DNA of 64,000 nt, from contig JAHBBC010000035.1 of NCBI GenBank assembly GCA_019915015.1, forward strand, positions 124,001 through 188,000, in the 5' to 3' direction. The notes under the pieces are model-generated. The model was not told the DNA's origin and ran no database searches. It saw only the letters and a program-made list of their open reading frames with translations. This document shows, one piece after another, positions 21,725-31,231 of the stretch. This DNA comes from Auriscalpium vulgare (taxonomy: Eukaryota; Basidiomycota; Agaricomycetes; Russulales; Auriscalpiaceae). Position numbers and translations under genes: made by a program. The number at the start of each line of letters is the position of its first letter. Position 1 is the stretch's first letter.

Positions 21725-21825
21725 GACATCCAAGCACAGGAATCACGCAGCATAGACAGCGACGCGTCGGACACCGCGAGCAACAGCGCGGAAGACGGCA
21801 GCGTCGCATGACAGGCCCAATAAGA

Positions 21826-21859
21826 CTGCTGGGGTCAGCAGTTTCCGTCGGGGGGAGGA
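21826..21859 (+). promoter_or_regulatory. Stem-loop plus polypurine tract 1 (after pol, element II)
   Basis: CTGCTG-GGGT-CAGCAG (21826-21841) forms a perfect 6-bp hairpin with a 4-base loop. After 8 bases comes GGGGGGAGGA (21850-21859), then TG. The same arrangement recurs at 26013, 27689, 46305 and 55448. The purine tract could prime plus-strand DNA synthesis, but here no LTR follows, so it would be an internal tract. Confidence 0.6.
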
Positions 21860-22149
21860 TGCGACGGTGCTACTAATTACGTTAAGGAGATACATCGCGG
21901 ACATTGCACGGGGCCGGCGAAAAGGCACGATAGTCTTATTCCATTTCTCTTCTCCTTTTGCGATGGGGGAACATTTTATTTTATTTTTCGGTTCCAAGGC
22001 GCGACGAGACACGGACTAAAAAGAAGCAGGAAACACGAAGAGACAGGCAGCAAGGTGTAAGGTGAGCAAAGAAGAGGTAGAGAAGAACACGGGGACTATA
22101 GTACAGTACGAGCGACGAGAAAACAAGAAAAGGCCAAGGAGTGGCCACC
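21860..22149. other. Non-coding spacer between pol and antisense gene A
   Basis: Homologous to 46338-46610 of element III: both share GTTAAGGAGATACA and CTCCTTTT followed by GGGGGAACA. No gene. It would hold the 3' ends of pol (plus) and gene A (minus), so convergent terminators are expected, but none was recognised. Confidence 0.5.
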
Positions 22150-24244
22150 CTACTCAGCAACGTCCATATAAACGGTCTCGACGGCGTCGCCGACGTCGGA
22201 ACCGTCCTCCTCGCTGCTCTCCTCGACTCCGACCACGCCTTCCTCGCTCTCCTCTTCGTCGTCGTCCGTCTCGTCGTCGACACCCGCTGGATCGGCAGGC
22301 GCGGCAAGGGGGATACCGCCGGCCGAGGGAAGGTCCTCCGCGCTCTCCGCGCCATCCGACACGGCGGGCGTACGAGCAGCGCGCCGGCGACCATACGTGC
22401 GCAGCACGGGATGCACGGGAGCCGGGGACGCGCGCGACTCTACGGAGGGGGCGCGAGCAGGCTCCAGCTCATCCTCCTCCTCATCGCTAACGATCGGGGC
22501 GGCGGGAGTAGAGGCGGCGACGGAGCTGGGCGGAATGGTGGCGAGGGTGGGCGAGTCAGAGCGCCGGTGACCACTGGGCCCAGCGACCGGCGAACTACGG
22601 AGGGAGGGAGAGCGGGAGGCCTCGGAAGCCACAGCGTCGGCGGACACGCGCGAGCCGAACTGGTGCTCGAGCTGGGCAAGGCGCACGAGGAGCCGGTCGT
22701 GACGGTAGGGCCACAGGTTGAGCGTCGTCGCGCTAGCAGCCAGCTCCGCCCGGACGAGCGCGATGGAGTCGGCATGGTCGGAGAAGTTGTCGGCAGGAGG
22801 GAGGTCCTCGAAACGCCGCGCGTCCTCGTCCACCGACGCCAGCACGGACGCGAGGAGGTCGCGAGCCCGACGTGGGGAATCTGAAGGGAGGGAAGAACAG
22901 GTGAGTGTTAGGAGAAGGGTAAGAGGGGCGCAGCAACGTACCTGCAGAGTCGGCGGCCGCCAGTAAGTCCGCAAGGAACTTGGCGAAGAAGGGCGCCGCC
23001 ACAGGCGCCGCAGCGCCGCGACGGGAGGCAGAACGCGGCCGGGGGGCACGAGAAGGAGCGCGGGAGCGGACCGACCGACCACGGGAACGGTGGGGGGAAG
23101 GGGCGCGAGGGCGCGAACCGTCCACGAGTACAGCGCCGCCGCAGCCCTTGCGCTGGGCGCAACAGCGGATGCACTTGGTGGGGCGGTGAGGCTTGAACTC
23201 ACAACGCACATGCCCGCGCACGAAACCAGCCTGGCAGCGGCCGCAGCGGGTAGAAGTCTGGAAGGGTGGACGGTCAGCAACAGCAGGGGAGATGGGGAGG
23301 GGGTAGCTCACCTTGATGCGCTCACCAGCGTACCGCTCGGTGTGCGTCGGGCGGCGATCCGACCGGTGGAACAAGGGGTCGCCGTCACTGTCTACCGCCT
23401 CCGACAGCGAGTCGTTGAGACCACTACCCGGCGACGTCGACGAACGGCTGCGACGGCGGCGAGGGGCGGGCCGACCCTTTTTGGCGGTGCGACCGCGCCG
23501 GGGTTGAGGCGACTCGGTCGCGTGGGGAGACGAGAGGGGTGTGGGGGAGTGCGAGGCGCGGCGCTTCCCGGCGGCTTGGGACGGAGGCTGGACGGTCGCA
23601 GTGGCGGTACGCGCGGCGAGGCGCTCCCCGCGGGCAGAAGGCGGCGGCGGGACCGGCCCCGGGAGCGGCAACACCACCTCCGCGCGGTTCGCGAGCACGC
23701 GACGAGCCTGCGTAAAGAGCGGGCAGAAAGCAAGGGGCGAGGTTAGCGGGTGACGACAGGGACCGCCGATACACGCACCTTGGGGCGGAGCCGGGTAACG
23801 GAAGGGTCGGCCACGGCGACGGTGCCCTCACGCGTCCCAGCGCCGACGAGGGGCAACGGCGTGGCAACGGTCGGAGCGGACCGCGGCACGGTCGCCTGGG
23901 GCGCTTCAGGGGCCTCCGCAGCCTCGTCGTCTTCGTTCGCCTCGTCGAGGAACAGGGGCGGGGGTCGCACGGCTTCTTCAAGCGCGTCGTACCGCGCGCG
24001 CGCCTCGGGGGAGAACGTCACCCCACGACCACGGGCGTCGTAGTAGGCACGCTAGGAAATCGCAAGTCAGAGAGGAAGGCGAGATCAGGAAGAGCAGACG
24101 TACCAGGAGCTGGCGCGCTTGCGGGCGCAGCAGCGCGAGTTGGGCCTCGGAGGTGGCGTCACGCGCCATGGGCTCGAGTAAGCCCAGCTGGAGATCCAGC
24201 ATGGCGCGGGTAGCGGTGGCGTCGGCGACGGTGGCAGCGTCCAT
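22150..24244 (-). CDS. Antisense gene A: Cys-cluster protein with acidic tail
   Basis: Five exons read on the minus strand: 24104-24244, 23779-24051, 23312-23707, 22942-23257, 22150-22880. Introns of 52, 71, 54 and 61 nt all have GT-AG ends (GTACGT, GTGCGT, GTGAGC, GTACGT) and join in frame to 618 residues. Exon 1 is helical (QLGLLEPMARDATSEAQLAL). Exon 3 is basic and disordered. Exon 4 has a cysteine cluster, CGRCQAGFVRGHVRC then CIRCCAQRKGC, probably zinc-binding and loosely like fungal Zn2Cys6 spacing. Exon 5 has a helical block (SVDEDARRFEDLPPADNFSD) then a strongly acidic tail. Nucleic-acid binding is plausible; function unknown. Tails of the same kind end at matching positions in elements III and IV. 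Confidence 0.75.
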
Positions 24245-24733
24245 GGGGTGAGGAATCGGGGGAGCGGGAAGGCGAGCAAGCGAGGTGAGGGGAAGAGGGA
24301 AGAAGGGCGACGGCGACTTCGCCGCAGGCGCACGAACAATGGTGCGTGCGTGGGAGCGACCGGCCGCGTGGCCCGGCCAGAGCGCTGGTTTTGCCTCCGA
24401 GCGCCCACGATGCCAGGTCGATCCGCGATCTGATCAGCGATTGTTGATTTGATCCCGCGACGTACACCGGGCCGCGGCGGGACGACGCGCGCGGCCAAGC
24501 CGCGTGGCGACCACGTGCCCCCGTCGCGAGCGAAATCTCTCAAGTCATTGGCGCCCGTCCCTCCCTCGACGCGCGGCCCCTGCACACTGACGTCGCCTAA
24601 CCAGGCAATGGGTCGCAGATCTAATAGTCCTATTGGGAGGCATTCAACGACGTACATGCAGATGCAAAATGACTACACTAACGCGGGCGCTTTCTTTCCC
24701 TCTACTCCTCGACGCCCCGACAACGCGACAAAG
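24245..24733. other. Spacer between antisense genes A and B
   Basis: It should contain the promoter of gene A (minus strand) and the 3' end of gene B. A CCAAT-like element read on the minus strand (CTCCCAATAGG, ~24630-24640) is the only candidate. The purine-rich run at ~24255-24310 lacks the GGGGGGAGGA core and stem-loop of the other modules. The 13-mer CAATGGGTCGCAG occurs near 24606 and again near 25922. Confidence 0.4.
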
Positions 24734-25915
24734 CTATGGTATGGCAGGGTCGTCGCGTGGGATGCGCCCCTGCTGGCTGACACGACCCCGATTCGCGCCT
24801 CCACCTCGGCGACCGCGGTGAACGTTCTGCCACCCCATCGGGACAGCGCGAAACGTCACGATCTCATCCAGAAACATAGTCGGGTTGCTGTGGATGTCGG
24901 CCAACAATTGAGTGGGGAGGTTCGACGCGAGGATCGCGCTTTCTATCGCAGTCCGGGCATGGAGGCTGTCGATCGTGGTAGCCCACTGCAACGAGTCGCG
25001 AAGAAACGCCGCCGCGGCGGCCTCCAGCGACCCATCCGCCGAATCAAAAGCGTCAACGTAGGGACCCCAGCGACCGCGCGCACTCCGATCGTCGGGTCGC
25101 GCGACTCGAGCGATGGTAGCATAGACCGATTCCACGGTCGCCACCGTCTCGGTAGTGTGGGTGATAAGAGTGTCGGAGAGGGGATGCGCGAGGGTGCGCA
25201 GGAGGTCGGGAAGGGATACGCCAGTGGTCGAGTAGGCCAGGCGATGGACCTCGGACAAGAGGGCCTCCTCCCCGCCATTCAGGCGCTGGAGCGCGGACGC
25301 GCAAGCCTCCATCGTGGAAATAAACTCCGCGTGCACGGTCGCGTCAATGCCCGCGCCGCGACCAGTAGGATGAGCGGCCAGGCAGAGCTCGCCGAGGCTG
25401 CGGCGGTACTGGGGGACGGACGTGCGACCCGATTCGAACGCTGCCCACAGAGCACCCTCGCAAAGGCGGGCGAGCTGCCGAGCATGATCGCGATTGTTGG
25501 GAAAGGTGAAGCCAGCAATTGGGCGAACTGCGAACGTCGGATCGAGTGGAGCGGACGTCGGGGGCGCGATGTCGCTGATGAGAATACCACCCCACTCGGC
25601 GAAGGCAATACGCGACTCGGGGGACACGGTGAACAACGTCTCGAAGATCGGGCCCGCAATCGCCTGCACCAGGCGGAGGACGGACGGCTTCGCGGTATTG
25701 AAAACTTCGCCCTGGAACAACCCGACACCAGGATGAGCGGCGGTCGCGATAACAATGCGAGGACGTACGTAGAGGGCGGCTACCTTGCGACCCCACTCTT
25801 CACGATCCGCGACCAGGGTCTCTACGGGGGCGGTCTCCAAGTCAATGGCAGGGGGCGCGAGGAGTAAGCCGACAAGGGCGAGTGCGCGCGATTCAAGGGC
25901 AAAGGTCGACGACAT
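24734..25915 (-). CDS. Antisense gene B, paralogue of gene C
   Basis: Starts MSSTFALES at 25915. Exon 1 (25769-25915) is 49 codons and ends REEWGRKVAALY. A 57-nt GT-AG intron (25712-25768) is in phase 0; it is also in frame, so the unspliced frame stays open. Exon 2 (24734-25711) gives a spliced protein of 374 residues. After the intron comes LRLVQAIAGPIFETLFTVSP and AEWGGILI, matching LAERILMPILENAILLVP and SWAGRFL in gene C. Mostly helical, no clear membrane segment or known motif. Function unknown. The stem-loop and purine tract at 26013-26049 lies 125 bp before the start. Confidence 0.72.
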   Translation of the reverse strand: MSSTFALESRALALVGLLLAPPAIDLETAPVETLVADREEWGRKVAALYVRPRIVIATAAHPGVGLFQGEVFNTAKPSVLRLVQAIAGPIFETLFTVSPESRIAFAEWGGILISDIAPPTSAPLDPTFAVRPIAGFTFPNNRDHARQLARLCEGALWAAFESGRTSVPQYRRSLGELCLAAHPTGRGAGIDATVHAEFISTMEACASALQRLNGGEEALLSEVHRLAYSTTGVSLPDLLRTLAHPLSDTLITHTTETVATVESVYATIARVARPDDRSARGRWGPYVDAFDSADGSLEAAAAAFLRDSLQWATTIDSLHARTAIESAILASNLPTQLLADIHSNPTMFLDEIVTFRAVPMGWQNVHRGRRGGGANRGRVSQQGRIPRDDPAIP

Positions 25916-26012
25916 GTCAGACAATGGGTCGCAGGCACCAACAGCCCGCGTTTTGTACGCCGTCGGGCACTTGTCGCGACCCGATGCACCGCGGTTTGGC
26001 CGGGGAATGCGC

Positions 26013-26049
26013 GTCTGGGGACAGGCACAGATTTCAGTTGGGGGGAGGA
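26013..26049 (+). promoter_or_regulatory. Stem-loop plus polypurine tract 2 (upstream of gene B)
   Basis: GTCTG-GGGA-CAGGC (with one G-T pair) is followed by GGGGGGAGGA at 26040-26049 and then TG. The tract and its TTTCAGTT lead are nearly the same as at 55470-55483 in element IV and 27711-27726 before the 3' LTR. No LTR follows, which suggests a duplicated 3' module. Confidence 0.5.
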
Positions 26050-26335
26050 TGGCCAGTCGCGAGCGACGAGGAGAAAGATAGGGATTTCCTCGGCGACGGG
26101 TGACCAGCCCGCGCAGGGCACACAAGGAACAAGTGGCCAGAAGTGAGCGGGACAAGACAAAGTCGGAACCGACCACGCGCGACCGAACGCGCGACCCATC
26201 AGAATACTGTCGGAGACCTCGCGACGCTACGAGTTGCCTACGCAGCGGAACACGACGATCATTGCTATGAGACATTGGGGCCACAGTCCTGTGCGATTCA
26301 CGGTGGCCGAAGAGACCATTTACAGAAGGGGTACA
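26050..26335. other. Spacer between genes B and C
   Basis: GC-rich. Short frames on both strands are not supported by splice sites or similarity. It includes the 3' end region of gene C. Confidence 0.4.
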
Positions 26336-27564
26336 CTACTCGCGACTGCTCGCGATGTCGCTATCACTATCGCTGCGATAATCCACTATCGCCCCGACAT
26401 CGCCGACCACCACACGTTCCATCACAGCGGCATTACCTCCGACACCCCCGATGTCCACGGGATCGCCCTGCATCTGCTCGTCGGAGTCGAAACCGCCGGC
26501 ATCGTCGTCAACCGAGCCGACACCATCACCGTCGGGCAAGGCGGGGAGACCCGACAATACACGATGGCGCACGAAGGTTACCAAGAGGTTGTTCGTGTAA
26601 AGGTCGGGCTCGGTCGGGGCGGCTGGGAAATGGCGCAGAACGTATGCCGCAGTCACTGCGTACTCCAGGAAGAGTCGGGTTGCGTGCTCGAGGGAGAGGC
26701 AGGGGTCGCGAACGATGGCTAACAGGTAGGGAGCGTCGGCCCAGAGGGCTTGCAGATTGGCGACGTTCTCCGTAGCCCCGGCGAGCTCCTCGACGGTCTC
26801 GCGGTACACGGCCTCGAAACGAGCTAAAAGGCGCGCACCCAGTCCGCCGAGGTTGCGACCGTACTGCGTGGGGGGCGAAATGGGCCAAGCGGTCGACTCG
26901 CGGGCGACGTAGTCGGGAAGGAAAGCGGTCCCACCACGCGAGTGGCGAATGGAGAGCGCGGAACATTCCAAGGCCTCTCGGAGGACGTACGCGACCCACG
27001 TCTGGTTGCCCAGGGGACGGTCATCGGGGATGGCGGCATGGAAAATGGCAAGCACGCGCAAGTACGACGCAACCGAGCACCCGCGTTTGCGAAACACGAC
27101 CCAAAAGTTCTCCTCAACCAGCGTCGCGGTCAGCCGGACCTTGGGGGCGTCAAGTAGGTCGACCCGATCAACAACGGAGGTCCACGGGTGCAGCTCGGTC
27201 GTAGGGAGCGGGGCGGGACGAAGAAAGCGCCCCGCCCACGAGCGGAAGCGATCCTCGACCTCGGGTACGAGGAGGATGGCGTTCTCGAGTATCGGCATGA
27301 GGATGCGCTCGGCGAGGGGGATGATCAGCCTGGGGTCGGAATCGGTGATGGATTCCTACAGCCGATGGGAGCGGACGGTTAGCGCGACAACGGGGCGGGA
27401 AAAGAGGGGAATCGTACGATGACAGCCAACACCTCCTGTCCCCAACGCTCGCGCGACTCGATCGCTTCGGCGGCTGCTGCGAGTGGGAAGTCCGCGCTGG
27501 GGGCCCGACCCAGGTGGTACAGCAAGAGAGTACCGCGACGGTACGTGTGGGGAGACCAGGTCAT
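26336..27564 (-). CDS. Antisense gene C, paralogue of gene B
   Basis: Exon 1 (27418-27564) starts MTWSPHTYRRG and has exactly 49 codons, ending RERWGQEVLAVI. A 62-nt GT-AG intron (27356-27417, GTACGA to CTGTAG, phase 0) leads to exon 2 (26336-27355), giving 388 residues. I chose this ATG over one 25 codons upstream because it makes exon 1 the same length as in gene B, with Trp at residue 41 in both. Exon 2 includes LAERILMPILENAILLVP, FRSWAGRFLRP and a C-terminal acidic region (GVGSVDDDAGGFDSDEQ). Predicted soluble and helical, no motif recognised. The stem-loop and purine tract lies ~150 bp before the start, as in gene B. Confidence 0.72.
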
Positions 27565-27688
27565 GATGGTGTGTGGGGGGGGTTGTGTCGGGAGTTTGGT
27601 TGGGTCGGACGGGCGGTGCGACGCTACCTGACGACTCATCGAGACGGCGCGAGGGAGCCTTTATCAGGAGGAGCCATCCGGGGATTTG

Positions 27689-27726
27689 CCGACTGAGGAC
27701 AGTCGGTAGCTCAGTTGGGGGGAGGA
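27689..27726 (+). promoter_or_regulatory. Stem-loop plus polypurine tract 3 (before the 3' LTR)
   Basis: CCGACTG-AGGA-CAGTCGG is a perfect 7-bp hairpin (27689-27706). Ten bases on, GGGGGGAGGA (27717-27726) touches the first base of the 3' LTR (TGATGGG), the standard position of a plus-strand primer tract. This makes it the functional polypurine tract of element II. Confidence 0.75.
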
Positions 27727-28578
27727 TGATGGGACCCGCCGCGCTACAGGCACCGAAACGGGCCGATCGCACCGCTACAGAACGATACACACCCCCGAGA
27801 CGCCCATAGGGCGTCGAGGCAACCACACGACCACGATGCGATACTCCGGAGGCAGGGCGACACAGCTGCGATAACAGACGGCGTAGGGGAAGCGTACCGT
27901 GGAGGGGGGCGAGACTTAGCGGGGCGCGAGTGCACGGGCCGTGGGAGAGCTGACGAAGCAGCGGTATATAGATGCGATTCATACTCTTGTATAGACACTT
28001 TTTGGACCCTGGGCCTACACCCGAGACTACACCTTTCATTCCTGCTTCACAGAGAGCATCGCACGACGCGACACCGCCAGACCAGCCCGACACGATGCCT
28101 TAAACCAGGAAGCCGTAGCGACATCCGGGTCGCGCCACCTTTGCGATACCACGGGCTACGCTGCCCCGACTCAACCACAGACTGGAGTGATACAGTGTGG
28201 TAGGTTTTATGACTGACGTTTATATTCCAGGATAGCGACTCGGACGGTACAAGCGCGGGGACACAGGTCGGACGGTCGGACGGCAAGGGCGACTCCGCAA
28301 CTAGGACGGACCGGCGGCGACAGACGGGAGGGTCGCACCGAATAGTGTGGGAAGAGACGCAACGTGCGACGGTCGGACGGGAGCGGAGAGAGAGAGAGAG
28401 AGGGAGAGGGCCGCAGGACGAGGGCAGGACCCGCGGGGTCCTGGGTGGTTTGTTCGGGGCACGGTCGCGATCTTGGGTTTCTTCCTCCGACCCACTACCT
28501 CTTGGGCCAGCGGTTGGCTGCTCGCTCCCTCCATTTCTATCGACGTTCCCGGGGCCTCCCCCAGGGTTCATCTCATCA
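27727..28578 (+). repeat. Element II 3' LTR
   Basis: Same 852-bp length as 14060-14911 with a constant offset of 13667 and no gap; sequence appears identical. Begins TGATG, ends CATCA, followed by GCGG, which is also the last 4 bases before the 5' LTR. Confidence 0.92.
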
Positions 28579-29443
28579 GCGGACCTGCGGAGAGAGCACA
28601 ACGCCCGCATGGTGGCCCTTCTTCTCCGCGTGATGTGAGGCGGGGCGTTGGCGGGGGAAGCGCAACAGCGAGGCGCAGGTCGTTGCGGAGCGCGTTCTCC
28701 TGGTCGTCGATGTTCAGGTCCCACTCCATTCTGTAGCGTCGCAATACAGCACTTGGAAATCAACCTCTCTTCTGCAAACACACCTTTGCCAAAGTGCCCC
28801 CTCTCCCCCGGCCCGCCGCTAGCTGCCCTACATCCAACACAACCACTTCTGCGCCTGTCCGACGCGCCAGCGTGCTCATGGGTGGGCGGGCATTCCGGAG
28901 GCTTCGGCGGCGGGCAAACGGCGGTCTTGAACACCGGTGTCGCACGGTGGGTGCTGGGGTCTTCATCACCGGAAGGTCTGTCGTCTTCACCAAGAGGGCC
29001 GTGTCCGGCGCACTACAAGGCTGGAGAAAGAACGAACGGTTCAGCGCACAGAGGCCGTCCACAGCACAGCCACCCAACGTACCTATTTTGAGCTTGTTGT
29101 CGGATGGTAGCACTGCAACTCCAGTGGAAGTGCTCGCACAGACGGTGAGTGGTGCAGGCTAACCAGCATTGAGCATGGTGCAGGCTAACCAGCATTGAGC
29201 ACTGCAGGAGACGATGCACCGGGGAGTGGTAGCTCCGGGCGGCTGCTCCAGGCTACGCGCACCTCTGACATCCGTTTCTCTTGTTCACAGCGGCGGCCAC
29301 CACCCGACAGCAAACACACCGGCGGCGGCGGCGGACGATACAGGGGCCAACCGGCCAGGAGTCGGTGAGGAGTACAAAAGGTGAGCGTATTACTTAGGAG
29401 GAGGCCATCTCACTTACCCCTGCCACACACCCACGCATCAACA
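28579..29443 (+). other. Right flank of element II with a possible spliced fragment
   Basis: A plus frame from ATG 28878 (MGGRAFRRLRRRANGG) reaches GTGAGT at 29145. A 62-nt candidate intron follows, ending in TGCAG at 29206, and contains an exact 26-bp tandem duplication (29151-29176, 29177-29202, GGTGCAGGCTAACCAG...). The next frame reads to GEEYKR then stop. I could not join this in frame to the gene starting at 29444, so it may be a separate or broken gene. Confidence 0.35.
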
Positions 29444-30088
29444 ATGCAGCTCAGCCCAACCCCCATCCATCCTGCGTCTCTCACCCTGCCCCACGTGTCG
29501 CCGACGCCTTCAGGGCCGGAGGGATTTTTTGTGGTGACTGGTGGCCGAGCGCGAGGGATCCTGGCTGCGTGGTACGCCCTGTGTTTTGACTCTGTTGTGG
29601 TGGCCATCGCACTCACGCACTACGCACTACAGGTCGGCCGTTGAGCCGCTCATCATTGACTACCCAGACTTCGTGTTCGCCTGCTTTGCGACCCGGGAGG
29701 CAGCCAATGAAGCGTGGCTGTCAGCCTGTGCTGCACAGGCAGAAACAGCGGCGCCCCCTGCGACCTCTTACTGCTCGACACACGTACGTGTATGATGTTT
29801 CGTACATTCGCAGACCATAAACAGAGCTGTTACAGCCCTCCGCCGCCCCCGCCGCACGCAGAATGAAGAGCAACTTTCCGTACTATGCCATCGCACGCGG
29901 CTGTCGGATCGGTGGGTACACTGACTGGTGAGTCAACCTTGTACCACATCCCTCTGCTCGTTATTGATCATTCACTCAGGAACGATGCCTACCCCCTCAT
30001 CCGATACCACAAGGACGCCGTATTCAAGGGTTTCTATGCCCTTCAAGAGTGCATCGAGTGGCTCAACGCCAAGCTTGAGAGGCTTTGA
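29444..30088 (+). CDS. Protein with two RNase H1/viroplasmin-like hybrid-binding domains
   Basis: Four exons (29444-29571, 29633-29783, 29836-29927, 29980-30088) with introns of 61, 52 and 52 nt, all GT-AG, joining to 159 residues. The first domain reads GFFVVTGGRARGILAAW, then after the splice SAVEPLIIDYPDFVFACFAT. The second reads FPYYAIARGCRIGGYTDW, then NDAYPLIRYHKDAVFKGF and ALQECIEWLN. Both match the pattern of the RNase H1 N-terminal (caulimovirus viroplasmin-type) fold: Y/F-x-V-x-x-G-R-x-x-G-I/Y-x-x-W, a helix with P-x-I, K/F-F-x-x-x-x-E-A. The W of each domain is split by an intron at the same codon position, which fits internal duplication. No RNase H catalytic domain is attached. 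It probably binds RNA-DNA hybrid or dsRNA. Confidence 0.7.
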
Positions 30089-30343
30089 CGAAACACGTAC
30101 CTGTATATGTTCTTGCGATCCCATACGTTGTCGCCGTGGTTCTGCAGCTCCTCTGTACGAGTAGCAACGATATTGTATCAAATATGTATTGTTGCGCATT
30201 GAGATGGAGGCGGGCGCGAGTTCTTGACGACGCGCCTCGTTGGCTTCCTTCTTCACGCCATCCGCCTTCACCCTTCAATTTGCCCAGTGCGCTCACCCCC
30301 GGTACACACTCCTCATTGCATCAAAGCCGGCTCCCCTACAGCC

Positions 30344-30969
30344 ATGGAAGGCTCGTATTACGACCGGTGCGTTGTGTATGCGTTTACGTTGGCCCGGCGG
30401 TTCACCCTGACACATGCGCTCAAGGAGCCACAGCGAGCGTAAGCAGTACCAGAAGCTCTACTACGAGGCCAAGAAGGGGCGGCGCAAGGTCAGCAAGGCT
30501 GCGCGCCAGGCAGCGATGGGTAAACGCAGGCGTGAGCAGTCCAGCCAGCGCAGGTGCGTGGCCATGTTTGTTGAACCTGATGCTTCTAACCCATGCTTGG
30601 ACTCTTCGCAGCACGTACCGCAGCCCCCTGATGCACAGCAACCCTGTGGATGACCCGTGTCGAGACACCGAGGCGGAGTTGACCTTGCAGGACGCAGTCA
30701 TCGAGTTGCGTGACCGGCTCAGCGAGCAGCTCGGCGAGAACAACTGGGTGCCGGTGTTCAAGCAGACCGTCCAGGTGTGGATCGACGGATACATGGATGA
30801 AGTGCAAGAGATCATCACCACAGGGGACCGCACGAGGGCGACGCGCCTCCATCACCTCCGGCGCATCATCGCGGGCCTGGGGCAGGAACAAGACCTTGCT
30901 GAACAGGGACGAGACGCACGCCGCGCCGTCTTGGAAGACCTCGGGCTCGTCCTGTGGGGGAGGCGGTGA
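30344..30969 (+). CDS. Spliced hypothetical protein (169 aa)
   Basis: Three exons (30344-30366, 30425-30553, 30612-30969) with two 58-nt GT-AG introns. The product starts MEGSYYDR, continues with a strongly basic helix (ERKQYQKLYYEAKKGRRK), and ends in a helical domain (LQDAVIELRDRLSEQLGENN, VFKQTVQVWIDGYMDEVQEI, LEDLGLVLWGRR). It lies 255 bp after the hybrid-binding gene on the same strand. The first acceptor is ambiguous among three AGs spaced by 3 or 5 nt. Family not recognised. Confidence 0.6.
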
Positions 30970-31231
30970 GCGTGTTCGCAGTCCCGCAGGCATCTCCGAG
31001 AGCTGACGGGCATACAGATTCAATACAATCGCGTTCGTCAAGCTCTATGGCTGGTAGTAGTTGGCCTCCGTGATTGTGGACAACCTATTATATAGATTTG
31101 TAGCTCTACGTTCATGTCCCCTTCTGTACCCCTTTGCAGGAGCAAAATGTAGTTACGCGTGTGTATTCAAATATTACAAAGGTGAATAAGTAGGATGGTG
31201 AATGAGAAGGAGCCCGCGCTCCCGTAGCCGC
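30970..31231. other. Intergenic spacer between convergent genes
   Basis: AT-richer stretch between the plus gene ending at 30969 and the minus KDZ gene ending at 31232. No gene seen. Confidence 0.5.

Larger units (their letters stand above)
14060..28578 (+). mobile_element. Ty3/Gypsy LTR retrotransposon, element II (14.5 kb, with antisense genes)
   Basis: Bounded by two 852-bp LTRs (14060-14911, 27727-28578) that align without gaps and look identical. The 4 bases GCGG lie just before the left LTR and just after the right one, consistent with a target duplication. Sense strand: primer-binding site, gag-protease, pol. Antisense strand: three intron-bearing genes between pol and the 3' LTR. This is about twice the length expected for gag-pol alone. 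The order of pol domains (RT, RNase H, integrase) is that of Ty3/Gypsy. pol carries a stop codon and an inversion, so this copy is probably not autonomous. Confidence 0.85.

Noticed and set aside
23175..23215. B-box-like GAGTTCAAGCC on the minus strand
   Set aside because: It codes for the cysteine cluster of antisense gene A, with no A box or terminator.
29381..29443. Joining the 28878 exon to the hybrid-binding gene
   Set aside because: The only in-frame joint needs a 17-nt intron, too short to be real; ATG 29444 has a good context.
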